The position numbers and the translations under genes are program-made. This document shows, piece after piece, positions 1 to 13,639 of a stretch of 64,000 nt of DNA. Under the pieces are notes generated by a model, which had not been told where the DNA came from, made no database searches, and saw nothing but the letters and a program-made list of their open reading frames with translations. The first letter of the stretch is position 1. Every line of letters starts with the position of its first letter. The DNA is from Panorpa germanica (taxonomy: Eukaryota; Arthropoda; Insecta; Mecoptera; Panorpidae), in the NCBI GenBank assembly GCA_963678705.1, contig OY783203.1:29866535-29930534 (forward strand). Reading direction: 5' to 3'.

Positions 1-420
1 TGGTAACTCAATAGTCGTTCTTAATTCAACAACAGCGAAGACTGCTACGACTACGGCGCAGGCGGTTTCGACGGTTTAGCGGCTCAGCACCCATGTGGAC
101 CGCAGAGAGCGTCACAAAAGAAGATATTACTGCGCAGAAGCCGGCAGATTTATTACATACTAGCTGCTGTTTGCCGTTTTTATCCGAAGTCCAGAGTGGC
201 CGGGAGACAAAATTATTCGCTACGAAGGACCACGACCACGTTGGGTGACACCCTACTCTACTCATTCACCCTACTATAATAAACCGCTATAAACGCTTCA
301 TAGATCGTCTGCTATTCCCAACTTCGACGCCGCTCGTCGTTAGTCGTCGTTTTCCGCCACCCCTCATAGGTCTCCCACCGGCGCACGACGCTGTAAAGAT
401 GCATTCACAATTTTGATAGG
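1..420. promoter_or_regulatory. GC-richer region upstream of CaMKII, role unknown
   Basis: This stretch has many CpG dinucleotides and is visibly richer in GC than the AT-rich sequence that follows it. It lies 0.5-0.9 kb upstream of the CaMKII start codon. It could hold promoter elements, an upstream 5' UTR exon or the start of a divergent transcript. The 79-codon open frame on the minus strand (26-265) has no recognisable domain and I treat it as chance. The assignment as regulatory is inference from position and composition only. Confidence 0.25.
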
Positions 421-694
421 TTAAAATATAACTTTACCATTTGTATACATTACTTGTATAGTTTAAACAATAGGAACCTGTAGGTCTTTTTGTTGTATAA
501 TTACCATTTTTTGAATTGCACTGTATCTAGGATACTAACAAAAGTTATGGTAATAATTTGTTTTATAACATTTAGTAAAAGTTTTATATATTTGGTATAA
601 TACTTCTACGTGCGTACACGTTTTAGGTAGGGTATCATTATTGGGCGTCGGTCTCTTAAAGTAAGATACGTGCCGCAAGCGAAGACCAGTCGCA

Positions 695-915
695 GTCAGT
701 AGTAGTTGATCAGTCATTGCCGTGACAGTATTTTTCGGTGTGATATACTCCAAGATTAAGTACAACAGCTTGCGGGGAGCACGGGGAGTTAGGACGCGCG
801 ACGTTTTTGACGAGTTGTGCGATAGTTAGTTGCAAAAAGTGACTTATTCTAAACACTAGTTACTAGTGGGCGCTAGCCAGTGAAGTGCGAGTGCAATCAC
901 ACATAGGCGTTCGCG
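695..915 (+). promoter_or_regulatory. Probable core promoter and 5' UTR of CaMKII
   Basis: Two insect initiator-like hexamers, TCAGTA (695-700) and TCAGTC (710-715), lie about 200 bases before the start codon. The interval up to 915 is GC-rich. An in-frame TAG at 904-906 shows that the coding frame cannot extend further upstream in this exon. I saw no TATA box at a fitting distance and no convincing downstream promoter element. The transcription start is a guess; the UTR status follows from the neighbouring coding exon. Confidence 0.35.
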
Positions 916-977
916 ATGGCTGCTCCGGCCTGCACGCGATTCTCTGATAACTACGAACTGAAAGAAGAATTAGGAAA
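916..977 (+). CDS. CaMKII: CaMKII exon 1 (coding start)
   Basis: First coding exon of calcium/calmodulin-dependent protein kinase II, a multimeric Ser/Thr kinase that phosphorylates synaptic and other targets after calcium/calmodulin binding. It encodes MAAPACTRFSDNYELKEELG plus two bases of the next Lys codon, the standard arthropod CaMKII N-terminus leading into the glycine-rich loop. The ATG at 916 has G at -3 and G at +4, and an in-frame stop lies four codons upstream (904-906), so the start is well supported. The exon ends in AA before a GTGAGT donor at 978, leaving phase 2. The missing G is supplied by exon 2. The family assignment is firm because the following exons continue the same protein in frame. 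Confidence 0.95.
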
Positions 978-3900
978 GTGAGTACTACTTTTTCTGTATT
1001 AGCATCTATAAATATATAAAGCAGAAATGATTGCAATTTAGATTAGAGTCGTGGAAAAGCATGTTCTTATAGATTTTTTAGCATAAGTAAACCTATCTTC
1101 ACTGTGTTTTAACAAGAAATTGATATTTGTTTCGTATATACATAAACACAAGCAAGCATTTGCAAATTGTTCGTAGGTTATTATATCGTAGTAAATGAAT
1201 AAAGTATTAGTCTAAACGCTATACATGGAATTATAGTACTTTTTATTTAAAAGACTTAACATTTAAATTTATATTTTCATACTGTAAGATATTAAAGAGT
1301 TTACGGTCATACAAAAATCAATAACATTTTTAGTTCAATAATGTGACAGGTGGTTGTATTGCATTTATCATATAAAACTAATAACTTTAACAGATAATCC
1401 ATGCAGTTTATAGATTGGAACACATTTTAGAATTAGATTTATAACATATTTCATTCATCTTTGAAACATATGCAATTACTGTCTGACAGCTGACTGATGG
1501 TAAATGATATTTTGCAAATATAGTAGAGCAAACTATAAGTTCCTAATACCAACCTAAAATATTCAACATTCTTTATAATATAGAATACTTTTGGCGGAAT
1601 ATTTGAATAGATATATTTTTCTATGTATGAAGTAATAATGAAATATATTATTGAAGTAATTGCTATTGACAAGGTTTTATTCAATTGCTTATCAGATACT
1701 TAATATACAAAATAAGATTATTACATGTGGATGCTAAAAGTTGATAGAAAAATATATAGATTATTATTATTTCACATTTTCTGTTATGCAAGTATATCTT
1801 TAATTGCCGGCTTTGCTGTTTATTCGGTTTTTGTTTTTATTAGATAGAACTATTAGTTTAATAATTTGACATTGTATACATCCACGTGCAGTTCTGAATT
1901 CTACTTTCCTGACCCATTGTACTTAGCCTTGTGATTGAGTTGATGATAGTTTGCAATTTTGATTCATAGTGGTGTAGTCCAATTAGCTATGGCGTGATGC
2001 CAGTAAAAACGAGGATACGACTAACGTAAACTTATTAAAAACTACTGTTGTGGCTTTAATATTTAACTATAGAATATAGCTATACTATAAAGTATATGTC
2101 TACAGTCTAGACACTAGAACATACAATAGCAATTTGAGCTAGAGCCATGCACATAAAATTTACAGACGAATCGTTTCCTCCCAAATCATTTTATTTCAAA
2201 TAAATTTTATGACGTCAAATATAATTTGTATTAAATAGAGCAAAATCTGGATTTTGGATTTTAATTTAATGCCTTATACATGCGTCCTATACCGATGGCA
2301 TAATTTAATTTTTCGTAAATAATATTTGCAATATACATGACAAAAAACAACATGCAATACTTTGAATTTACATTAATTAAAATTGGACGAAGTACGGAAA
2401 CAAGAAAATGACTTCTTAAAATAAATACCACTTCGGTAACATTTCGTTTTCATGAATGTAAGTAACTTTGAATTCACAATAACTTCAACTTTGAAATTAT
2501 AATTCATTGAGAATTCGGCTCGACCGCTAGTGAAGCATTGCATCAAATGGAAACATTGGAAATTGCTTTTAGATATTCCAAACTAAATAGTTCATATAAA
2601 TATATTAACACATTATTTCTTGTAGTAATTGATGGCGATTTTTTAAAGCTTAAGAAAGACGCATAGATACAACAGCTTGCGCAAACTTTTTGCCTGTACA
2701 GTTTCAGGAATTGCCTGTACACAATTACCACTCAGAATGTAAGAACGTTATTTGATTATTTGTGTAATCTTTTACATATTTCTCCAGATATTTCACAATT
2801 GTTCTCATTTCTGAATAGTGAGATAGTTAATCTATAAATTGAAATATGATCACTTAGTTGTTTATGTTAGACCTAAAATGAAATGAGAATAATGCAATGC
2901 GGGAATGTTGTAAGCGCTTCAACAGCTATATAAATCAAGAATAATTTCCAGAAAATGCTATCATATTCTATCCATCTTCATGCTATGCTTTTATGATTTA
3001 TGGGGTAGATTTCTTGCCAGTTTGTGTACACCAGAAATATTAAAGGGAGTCACGGTTTGGTTTTTGAGGTTATGTGGTAATGTTCATAGTTATGAAGTTG
3101 CCCTGCCAATCCCAAGACACTCCTAGTAGAATTAATTCAGTATATGACTATGCATATTTGTTTTTTTAAAGATTTTTTCTGCTATTTATAATTTTTAATT
3201 CGAGGTTCACTAGATAGCTCTTATAGTAATCATTTTAGTTCTAAAATATCTTTTAAAGTTTATTTCTACCATAGAATTATTATCTAAATGTATCTATTTG
3301 TGTAAAATATTAGTGCCTGGTCAATATGGATTGCAATTTGTATGATTTTGTAATTTTTATTTGATGCAACGTTCTATGTTTTCATTATTATTGTGGCAAC
3401 ACTACCGATAAAGTTTAAAATGTTGCAATACTAGTGTGGCCATTAAGTAATTCATTCGCTCAGTTTTTATAGAAATTTTTGCTAATTAAATGATTTTTTT
3501 GAATATCTGGATATAATAATTTCATTGATAACAGCCAAGTTAATGACTAGTACTACAACATTGGAAGATATACTAGTTTCTTATGATTTAAAGCAGTACA
3601 TCTGACAACACTAGTTAAAAGTACAAATTAGTAAGGATGTTCTGTTTGTAGGACATTAAATGTCTGAAAATGTAACTATTCCACTATCATACATGGACCA
3701 ACATACTTTTTGATACCTAAACTACACTTTTAACTACCGAAAGTGTTGCCAGTGGTAGGGATTCTCTATAACTTTCATTCCGTAATTTATTAAATATCAA
3801 TACCTGTATATTTAACACTAACAATTTTAACTGAACGTTAGTGTTAGGGCAGGGAATAGGCCACAAATCTGGTTTAACCGTACTTATAGTCTTACCTGAT

Positions 3901-6900
3901 GCCATGGCTACAAACAAAGCAGTTACATGTATGTAATTTGGTTAAAGATAATATTTAAACATGAAACGCCTAAATAAAGAAAAGCACGACATTAAAAGTT
4001 TTCAGAAAACCCTCAGGTAGCATTTTCCATCAGGGCATCGGTGTATGACAAGATATGAAAAGGATATAAAGTCCCCTATAACTGAGCGAAGCTATAATTT
4101 TAATATAATAGAAGTGAAGTTAATAGCTTGTTTCATCTTCTGGTTATTCAAGCTAACGTTTTATTATATGGAAGATAAAATAAGTTTGCTGTAATTCAGT
4201 GAATAGACGAACAAAAACAGTAAATAATAAAATAAGATGCTTTGCATGATGCAAAGGAAATTAATGCTTGTGATTTGAATTTATTTTGAAAGCTTATCGT
4301 ATACAGAGTAATTGACGAAATGTGGGTTAAATTGTAATTCTTGATTACTGGATTACATTCCGTATAGATTACATTACGTATCTGAAAATGTATCTAGATG
4401 TCCCAATACCTACCCGCCTTAACAACAAACCATAACCATCAAATATTATTTCAATAATTTTCGAAATAAAAGTGGGTAACAATCTTTTACCTCTGGCAAC
4501 ACTTTAAGTCGTTCTTAGTATAGTTTAGATGCCAATAAGTTAAGGAATCCAGTAACTATAAACCAATAATAATGGAGATGCCAGAGAAATAACTACAGGC
4601 AATCTGTCAACTTTACATAACCGTGAAGTTCGCTGAAGCACACTCTGAAGTTAGTTGGATTTCAATTGCACAATCTTATAATTAGTTATACCGGATAAGA
4701 TAAATAAAGCAATCCAGATCGTGTAATTCGTTCCAAATGAAATAAACATGCATTCCGTATATAATCGCAGTTACCAGGTATGTTTTCTTTATGGACTGCA
4801 ATTAAATTCCTAGTTTTATTACCGTTTGCGCATACTTCCTTAATGTACGACATTACTCGTTGGAGTAGCAGTATGTTGTCATTATTATTTTTGTATTTAA
4901 GATAATATTTAGTAATCATGATTTAACCACTACATTTAGCTATAAATAATACTGTTGATAATAAAGGTTTAAGAAAGAAGTTAAAGATATCCTTAACTTT
5001 AGAAATTAAAAGAATACTAAGCAGAAACGAGCTAAATTAGGTGCTGTCGTTTACAAAAACACAACACAAAAACTGTACACAACCCACTGAATACAGTTAC
5101 GTAGAATTTACGTATAATTTACTCCGAAACCTATGCTATATGGCATTACATAAATGCTACGTTTGAGTTTATATTCCGTGGAACATAAACAAAACTATTT
5201 TCCCAAATGAACACGCTTTAGATTTATGTATTAGATCTTTTATATATAGGAAAAATTATGAATATTATTGGCACATTGAATTGGAACTTACATCTGGATT
5301 TAAGGATTTATAGGCGGAAGTGGTATGGTCGGTAAAGTAGCCGGATATATAGACTTTGCCATAAATCACCTTTCAATAAATATATTTTATTTTAAGCACT
5401 CTTATTGACCAAGGAATAAAAATAATGTTTTTGTGGATGTAATATAATGTCAATCTGTCCGATTACTTATCGAAAAGATATTTAACGAAGTGCTTTACTC
5501 AACTAAATTCTATTTTATATTGAAACGTTAACCTACAGGTTAAACTATCGTTAGATTATTTACGTATTTGAAATTTTTGATTCGCATGTTATTAAAACTT
5601 ACGAAATAATATATTACACTTTCAATTTTACAAAGTATGATACTTTTTTATATAAATATTGACAAAAATAGATCAAATAATCAATAGGTATACTACTTAT
5701 TACTGTTTATACTGTTTTAACAATCAACAAGTTATCATTTCAATCCATAACCTCAAAAATATTCATTTTCGATTCGAAGTATATTTTCTAATTAATTTCT
5801 AGCTAGTATTATCGGATTAAAATAGAATGGAAGGTCACGCAGTCAATAATATTACTAACGATATTCCTTTTATGTCAAAATATATGCTAGTTTATAGTCG
5901 AATAAAACATATATCAGTTGTACATACTGGTATACACATATATACATATATATGTATATACAAAGCAATATTTTTCAGTTATTGATAGATATATATCTTC
6001 ATATAAAGGCCTTTGAGGATGTACTTAACTTGAAATATATCAAGGCTTTTAGGTTATGCCCTTATTCTTAATTAGATTTAAGATCGTTTAATATAGACGA
6101 TAGATTATATAGAGATAGAAGAGAAAACTTATGACAGGTGTACATAAGGTTCATTTTATAAATTTAACTGTAAAAATTTATAGTTAGAAATTATATTTCA
6201 ATTTTATTTTTATAATGTAGTTTAGTTCATAATAAGTAATTAACTGGTAGACACATTTACTTAAATGTCTTGAAGATTTGTATTTTTAAATAAATGTATA
6301 ATAGAAACTCAGTCATTTTTGGAGGTTAGGTTTCTATAGAAACTGCGCAAGCTTAATATGTATACAACTTCAGACTTGTTTACGCATGCTCAGTTGAATA
6401 CATAGTCTTAGATTAAATTTTCATAGATTTTAATATTATAAATGCTATATTACTAATATTATTTGAAAGAATGTTAATGAAGGTTTTACTTTGAAAAAAG
6501 AAAGTCTTTCAAAATGGCTCAAAATAAATAATGTGTTTAATTAAAGACGGCTATTTTATTTATTTGTAAATGTAAATAGAAGCAACATGTATGATGCGTG
6601 GACTATTTATAAATAAAATGCTTTTTACTATTTGTTTTAGCGCATGCGTCTGTAGAATTCGTTACATGACATTGTAAATAGTTAATTGGAATAATTTTGT
6701 AGTATATATATATAATATGTATATCTATATAGGTACTACATAAATGTTGTAGCAATTTTGTTTTATAATTATGTATATTATAGACAATAAAATACTGACA
6801 GCTTAGCGTACAGATATACCAATAAAGTAGACTGATCGCATTTGTTAGTTGTCAATTGCACAATACTTCAAAATTGAAAGTTATATACAAAATATTCAAT

Positions 6901-7980
6901 GAACCTGAGTACCAACGTTGCTTCGAAAAGTTGACATATTTTAATTACTTTTTTCGTCAGTTCTAAGATAGAAAATTGACTTTTAGTGTAGTTTCATACT
7001 TGGTAGCTTGGTACAAGTTAATTCCAAGGTTAATTCCTATATAGAAAATTGTCTTGCAACGTTATTTTAGATTTGCTAGCATGCTACAAGCTAATTTAAG
7101 TGTTACATTGCATTACATTTTCTACTTGGGTTTATTTAACCCTGTTATTGTTTATGTCCATAAAAAATATAATATGACATTTCTAGGTTAGGCTTCCTTT
7201 TATTTTGGTCGCTATCTTCGTATGGCGATAAATTAAAATTGATTTTTACACACAAATATTATTTATAAAATAGTGTGTGTGGTCACGCATGGCTGATGAA
7301 ATATCAAGCATACCAACCTAAAAGATAATTATCATTTTATGGAATATATAATAGTTTATAATATATATATATATTATATAATATAAAAATATATATATTT
7401 CTGTATATAACTTCAAATAAAATAAATCTATATTATTTATATAAAACTCATATATATATACTCTGAAACTTGGGGATCTGTAAACTTGACAATATATTTG
7501 AAAGCATGAATATTTTTATTATATGTGACATTACAACTAATACAAAATTCATAACAATCATGAAATCTGTCATTTTCAATATCAGTTGATGTCATTCAAT
7601 ATTATTTCTAACCTTGTTATTTATTATCCCTTATATGTCCAGGGTCGTTACGATTCATGGGGTTTCAGTGATTTTTCTTGACTTAAAAAGATATTTTATA
7701 TTTGTAACATCATTTTACGCCCACTAAACTTGTGACAACATTCGTATTATGTTTAACGACACTAGTATGTGGCCAAGTTCACACTTGTGTTTTCGCTTAT
7801 TCGTACTCTTTGATGTTTGATGATTCGTATCGATTGTCAGATTCCAACGTTTTCATGCGTTTTATTTAACGCCCGTGTTCGTGTACGGATACATGAATCT
7901 TGCCCTGTGAACTCGAATTATGTGTATAACAATGCGTATTCAAATCGGTAATATTGAATATTCGTACCCGATATGTATTA

Positions 7981-8515
7981 GGGCGTCCGCACACAACGCG
8001 ACTGGTTGCAAACCTTAGTCCGAATCTGCCCGAACCGAATGTGATTACAACTATGTTGTTAGTAAGAGATCGAACGTGTATGCGAGTGAGATAAAACACG
8101 AGGAAAGGCATACGAGTCGACTGATTGCAAACTAAACTAGAAACGAAGTTTTCAACGAAAACTAGCACGAGCCGTGTATCGTGAATCTATAGAATTTTTA
8201 ACAATAGCAAAACAGGGGATTTTATTGTGTTATATTTGATTATATGTATGTATTTAAATACTTTTCAATAGCATTCGTAAACATCTCTGTTGATGATGTC
8301 ATCATGAAACCAGCAATGCCCTGCGACCGAGAAATCTAGTCGTTGAATATATGCTCAAAACCAGTTTTAAATCAGTTTAGTTACGTTCGTGCCGTGTGTT
8401 TTTTCTCACTCGTAAACACGTTCGTTCTTTTACTAACAACACAGTTGTAATGACATTCGGTTCGGGCAGATTCGGGGCTAAGGTTTGCAACCAGTCGCCT
8501 CGTCTGCGGACGCCC
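7981..8515. mobile_element. MITE with GGGCGTCCGCA terminal inverted repeats
   Basis: The element starts GGGCGTCCGCA and ends TGCGGACGCCC. The arms continue as matching inverted sequence for well over 100 bases, for example GGTTGCAAACCTTAG at 8004 facing CTAAGGTTTGCAACC near 8478. Flanks are TTA on the left and TTT on the right, which could be a decayed 3-bp target duplication. No transposase is encoded, so it is non-autonomous. The superfamily is unassigned; a PIF/Harbinger-like origin is possible. Open frames across it are palindrome shadows. Confidence 0.7.
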
Positions 8516-10289
8516 TTTGAATCATGAAACTTCTTAGCTTAATAAAAATTTTAGACGCCTATTTCTAAATGCAATGGAATGATACTCCTATCATTCTTAA
8601 TCAAATTGACTTAAAATTCTCGTATACTCGTATGAATCGAAACTAACGCCATCTCTTAGGCACGGCAAACAAGTATTTTGATTTAAATGATGTCATATCT
8701 CTTTACACACACTTCCGTTAAATATATATCTAATCAGTCTCTTGTCAAAAATTTGTCACTTTCATTGAATCAGTTGTTTTGTTATTGTCTAGTAAGGCTT
8801 TTATATGAGGTAAAACCTATGCAACTGTTTGTTCAAGTAAGACTACTTCTCTACCTTCATCATAGCCTCCATTGTCTTCCTTCATGTCATTATGACATAA
8901 AGTTTATTCATTACTTCAACTTGAAGTTTTCATTATTTCAAATTTATAATGCATTTGTGTCATAGCAACATTGTTTCCATTTGCATTACACCTGTCAAAG
9001 GAGGACGATAAGGTTTTATGTTCACTTAAACTTATGCTACATTGTATCTCTTTGAATTTATATTTTATCAGTGTCAACCTTCATTTAGTAAGCCATTGAC
9101 TACTTCTTTTTAGTACAGAATAAGCGTACTGTAAAAAGTGGTGTTTTTACACAATTAAACCGACTACTAGCGACATCTATTTTCAGTAGGGTGACATTCG
9201 TTTTATAAAAATTAAGTCATGGCTCACAAGCCCATTTGTTTCAAATGAAATCCGCCAGGTTTGTTTATTATTATTGTAGGTACCCGCAACACGGAAAATG
9301 TTTTTGTACGTGTTGCAGGTAAAATACGGTTCTTAAAATCGGGACAACATTTTTCTTATTACAACACGCTATACTATAAATTAATGTTATTTTATTTATG
9401 TTGTTTATTGTGAATAGCGCAGTGGATGCATATATAGTAAGTATGAATGTATGTAGCTCACACATGTATAAACTTGTTGTACCTGCAATCTCATAACTCA
9501 CAACTCAAAGCAAAGTAAAGCGCATTATTATACAAATACAAGCATTGAAACATCGATATAACTACTAGTATAGCAACAAACGTATACATACTTTAAATTA
9601 GGCACTCTTCCAACACACATGCACATGTACGTTAAATCTTACGGGCAAACATTGGATAATTGTACGACATGTACTGTTTACAATTGTACTGGCCGTGAAG
9701 TAAACAGAACAATTGTATTGATTTTATAAAAAAAGACTCAAATTTACATTTTTGACGTTCGAGTTATAGTAGAACTACATATCATATGTCCAAAAGGGCA
9801 AATGATCATCGTCTATGAAAACTCTAGCACGTGAAATGAATAGATTTGTCACGGTTAGATCTCCCCGCTAGACACGGTTGCATATTTTTAAGGTTTATTT
9901 AATATAAAAAAGGTTATCTCTTACATAACATTCTTTAGGTTAATATAATGTAGCGTTATATAGAAAAAGATGTTAAATGGGTAAAAATACCGAGCTCGAA
10001 TAAGACTTGCTTTGTTTGAACACACGAAATTCAGATTTTTCTATTGGTTTAAGTAGTAAGTTGAAAGTCAATTAAAATCAAATTCAAGTTAAAATGGCTA
10101 ACAAATTGCCGAATATGAACAAAAAATAAATGTGATAGTGATATTTTAAATTGAAAAGAATTAGAATTCTAACTTAATTTACATGTGTTTTCAAAGTTTA
10201 TCATTCTAAGAAAATACCTCTTGCATTACGTATCTACAATAATCTAGAGCTTTTGAAGTTCACAAAACAGAGAACAAGCGAGAATGTAA

Positions 10290-10685
10290 TGCCGGTTTTA
10301 CACCAGAGAGACAGTTCAATAAAACACGAACAAAAACACCAATGTTTACACCAAAGAGACAGTTCTTAAAACATTTTTGTCTTTTGTTGCTGTTTTAGTA
10401 AACAAAGATCCAAGGAAAACACGTTTATTGTTATTTTTTAGTCTGCTTGGTTTGAACACGCAGTTTTGTTTTCTGTAAACATTTGCGCTTGTCATTTGTT
10501 ATTTATCATGTTTATATTTTTTATGGGACATACAGAAAAACACTAAAAACAAAATCAGTCTGTTCAGTGTGAACAGTCTGTTTTCGAAAAACAGAATTGT
10601 TTTAAAATGACACTAAACATGATTTTGTTTTGATTTTTGACAACAAAACTGTTTTCAAAATTGTCTCTCTGGTGTGAAACTAGCA
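10290..10685 (-). mobile_element. PIF-like MITE, family 1, copy A
   Basis: The left end TGCCGGTTTTACACCAGAGA and the right end TCTCTGGTGTGAAACTAGCA are inverted repeats. They are flanked by TAA (10287-10289) and TTA (10686-10688). The 3-bp TWA target is the signature of PIF/Harbinger elements. The interior matches three other copies in the window (17131, 24555, 62685) in opposite orientation, sharing a motif that reads GTGTTTTATTGAACTGTCTC on the other copies. No transposase is present. Confidence 0.75.
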
Positions 10686-11148
10686 TTAGGATGTAATACT
10701 AGCAGTGGATCGTGTCGAGGAACTTGCTCGTAGTTAGCGACACGAACTTATCGATCAACTGCTGTTGCTGAAGATGAAATTGTGCGGCAACCAACACCAA
10801 CACTGTCATTTTTTCTCTCAACATTTTTTATTAGATCTTAAGATAGGTTACGTTTTATAAATTACATATATATTTTATTTTTATTAAATTTAAAAAAAAT
10901 TTCAATATAAAACGATTTTTAAAATTGAAAGTTTAAATATAGGTGTATTGGAAATATGAATATAGTACTTTTATGACAGTATAACATTTTAACCAAAATA
11001 AGTATTATTCAGAGGTTGTAGATTTATTAAAAAACACACTTTTAGTGTTGCGAAAGATGTTCAACATGTTACAAAGGTACATTAAATTGTTTTTTTTTAT
11101 TATTATTACTTTTGTTAATTGTCTCTGTTCTGTAATATCGTAATGTTA

Positions 11149-11735
11149 CGAGGCGTGTTTTTTAAGTGAGTACCGTTTTGGAATTAAAAAAAGACGTGCA
11201 AAGATATCGCAATAATTTTATTTTTACATGAAAGTCTGTACCTTAATCTACTTTTCTACATAATTTCCGTGAATATTGAGGCACTTGTCATAACGTGGCA
11301 CCAGTTTTTGAATACCCTCCTCATAAAATTCTGCCGCCTGACTTGTTAACCACTGTATCACAACTGTTTTGACTTTTTTCATCATGCACATTTGTGCGGC
11401 CATCTTTAAATGCTCTCACCCATTTCCTTACCATTCCATCACTCATAATGTTTTGTCCGTAAACTTCACAGATCTCACGATGAATATCGATCGGTTTTAC
11501 GCCTTTAGCACTAAGAAATCGTATAACAGCCCGTACTTCACAATCGGCGGGACACACGATTGTCGGAGGCATCTTAAACACTCAGTAAACAACGTATACA
11601 ATGAAGAATCAGACTGTAATGGCTGTAGAAAAGTAGATTAAGGTACAGGCTTTCATGTAAAAATAAAATTATTGCGATATCTTTGCACGTCTTTTTTTAA
11701 TTCCAAAACGGTACTTACTTAAAAAACACGCCTCG
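11149..11735 (-). mobile_element. Internally deleted mariner (irritans/mellifera-like)
   Basis: A complete 587-bp element flanked by TA dinucleotides (11147-11148 and 11736-11737). Both ends begin CGAGGCGTGTTTTTTAAGT, and the near-identical inverted arms extend roughly 110 bases. On the minus strand it keeps the transposase N-terminus (helix-turn-helix region) and the last 30 or so codons of the C-terminus. The central catalytic part with the D,D(34)D triad is gone. It is a deletion derivative that could move only in trans. Closely matching arms suggest modest age. Confidence 0.88.
11321..11581 (-). pseudogene. Mariner transposase remnant, N-terminal DNA-binding part
   Basis: The frame opens with MFKMPPTIVCPADCEVRAV and continues through IMSDGMVRKWVRAFKDGRTN, the conserved helix-turn-helix segment of mariner transposases, which binds the inverted repeats. 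After about residue 73 the frame crosses a deletion junction. It then reads shifted through a segment that in another frame gives the family C-terminus (QAAEFYEEGIQKLVPRYDKC followed by a short tail and stop). About 86 residues remain of a usual 340-350, and all catalytic aspartates are absent. It cannot be an active transposase. Confidence 0.85.
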
Positions 11736-12454
11736 TAATAATGTTGATATGACGTTTATTGCCAAATGTTCAACTTCACGTTGTTTTAATTAAATAACGA
11801 CACTGTTAATAATTATCGTTTTCCTAAAACATACGCCAAAAATACGGTCAGAAACGACTCAGAATTCATCTCAAATTTTCAGAATAATTAGATTATGATA
11901 GTTACAAAAATGTATAACATTCTACGATAACGTTTATAGCATGACAACTACCTTAACCAACGTTGATCCAGGAGTTAAACCTGAAAGAATCGAATGCCAA
12001 ATATACAAAGAAGAAAGAATGCTGTAGAAATAATATACACCTAAATGAAACCAGTTGCCGTAATATTTTTGACATTTAAAATTCACACGACATATTCAGT
12101 AATTTCTTCAAATACACAAGCGACCAATTTTTCAATTCTTAATTCAAGTTTAGTATTAAGTTAGGTTAAACATAACCTAACTTTGTTATTTTGTTTCTTA
12201 GCTACAACTTCTGTTCAGAAGGAACATAACTGTAGCTTATAACGAAGTAAACTACCTCGCTTACATTCCTCATTAGATAACTGTCGTCGATCTTTGAGGA
12301 AACTAGAATTAAAAGTTCCTTTTTTTGGTTAAACTGCAGTTTTGTCACTGACTGACTGTCCAGAAAATAACTATATAGGTGTCTAAACTCCCCGATGTAA
12401 GTTTGCTCGTATTTTAATGTTTTACGATAGAGTGGTAATCAAAGGAGAAAGTAA

Positions 12455-12688
12455 GGGTCCTATTTTGTAACTGCTTACCTGGCTTACTTCTGACGATTTT
12501 GCAAAGCCATATATTTTATAAATTAGGCTACTTATGCCCGCTCCAAGATATGGGATCCATTTTGCTCTTTATTTAAGGTCTTCTGATAGTTTTGTGTAAA
12601 CTTACTTAGCTTAATTTAGAAAACAAAGGCCTTAGAAAAATCGCCAGTAGCTAACAGACATCAGGTAAGCAGTTACAAAATAAGCCCC
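12455..12688. mobile_element. Short PIF-type MITE with TAA target duplication
   Basis: The left arm GGGTCCTATTTTGTAACTGC and the right arm GCAGTTACAAAATAAGCCCC are inverted repeats of about 28 bases. They are flanked on both sides by TAA (12452-12454 and 12689-12691). At 234 bp with no coding capacity it fits a Tourist-like (PIF/Harbinger) MITE. Its arms differ from the other TWA-flanked families here. Confidence 0.7.
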
Positions 12689-13639
12689 TAAATCCCGATA
12701 GTTAAGTATTGATAAACAGTAGAATCTTCTTCTTATGATAAAGTGTGCTAATGCAACTACGCGTTACTTAAAAAGTCACAGGTTACAGTGTGAGAGTGTC
12801 TTACATTAAATACATTATAAAACTGGCTATTAGCTTAAATGATTACACTGTTATAGTTGTTTAAATACTTTGTTTTATTTCAATGCGGCTGTTTAAATAA
12901 GATTTTCAAATATTCCAGATGTATTTATTAAACGTGTTACGAATGTTACGATATTATTTATCCAATTGTGATTATTACAAGTATGTAGAATAGAATTTTT
13001 CTAAAACACACTTGTATAGTCGTATGCCTGTTAATATCGGTGCGATGGGCGATGGTCCTGCAATGAAAGCCGAGTTATTTTTAGAAGTAACAACACAGCT
13101 GAATAATTTTAATCGCAGTTTTATGTTATAATGTTCCTATATATAATATAATATTATGAAGATTTGGAAATAGGAATGTAAAAGTAAAAATAATAATTAT
13201 TGCTATACGTATACTGATATTGTATTGTATCTTGAAAACATCTTTCTTTATATTGTTAATTTCGAGGTTAATCGAATTAAAGAAATAAACAATTACATTT
13301 TAACATGATTATTATTGTAATAAAAATAAATGTTTATTCGTTCAAATATTTTATACTACATTTTAAAGTTATTTGTTTATTATAACAGTGAAACAGGATT
13401 GAAAACAATAGATTTAAAAATAATTTTATATTAACATTTTTGTTAAACACGCAACGTAAATATTGTACAATGCTATACTGGCATGGCTAATATGTGAGAA
13501 CAACATCGCTGCCTAATAGATTTTTATGATTTTTATGATTTTTTTGGTATTGGAGAAATAAGACATACACTTCATTCGCACGGTTTCGTCATTTAAAGCT
13601 TGTTGTACGCTTTCTTGTAGCTTGCATTTAAACAAAGGA

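Noticed and set aside
26-265. 79-codon minus-strand open frame upstream of CaMKII
   Set aside because: No domain, no start context and no neighbouring exon; GC-rich DNA makes such frames likely by chance.
3393-3752. TGGCAACACT at 3394 facing AGTGTTGCCA at 3742 as possible MITE ends
   Set aside because: Only about 10 bases match cleanly and no target duplication is visible.
7866-8168. 100-codon minus-strand frame
   Set aside because: It spans the left arm of a MITE and shows no protein family features.
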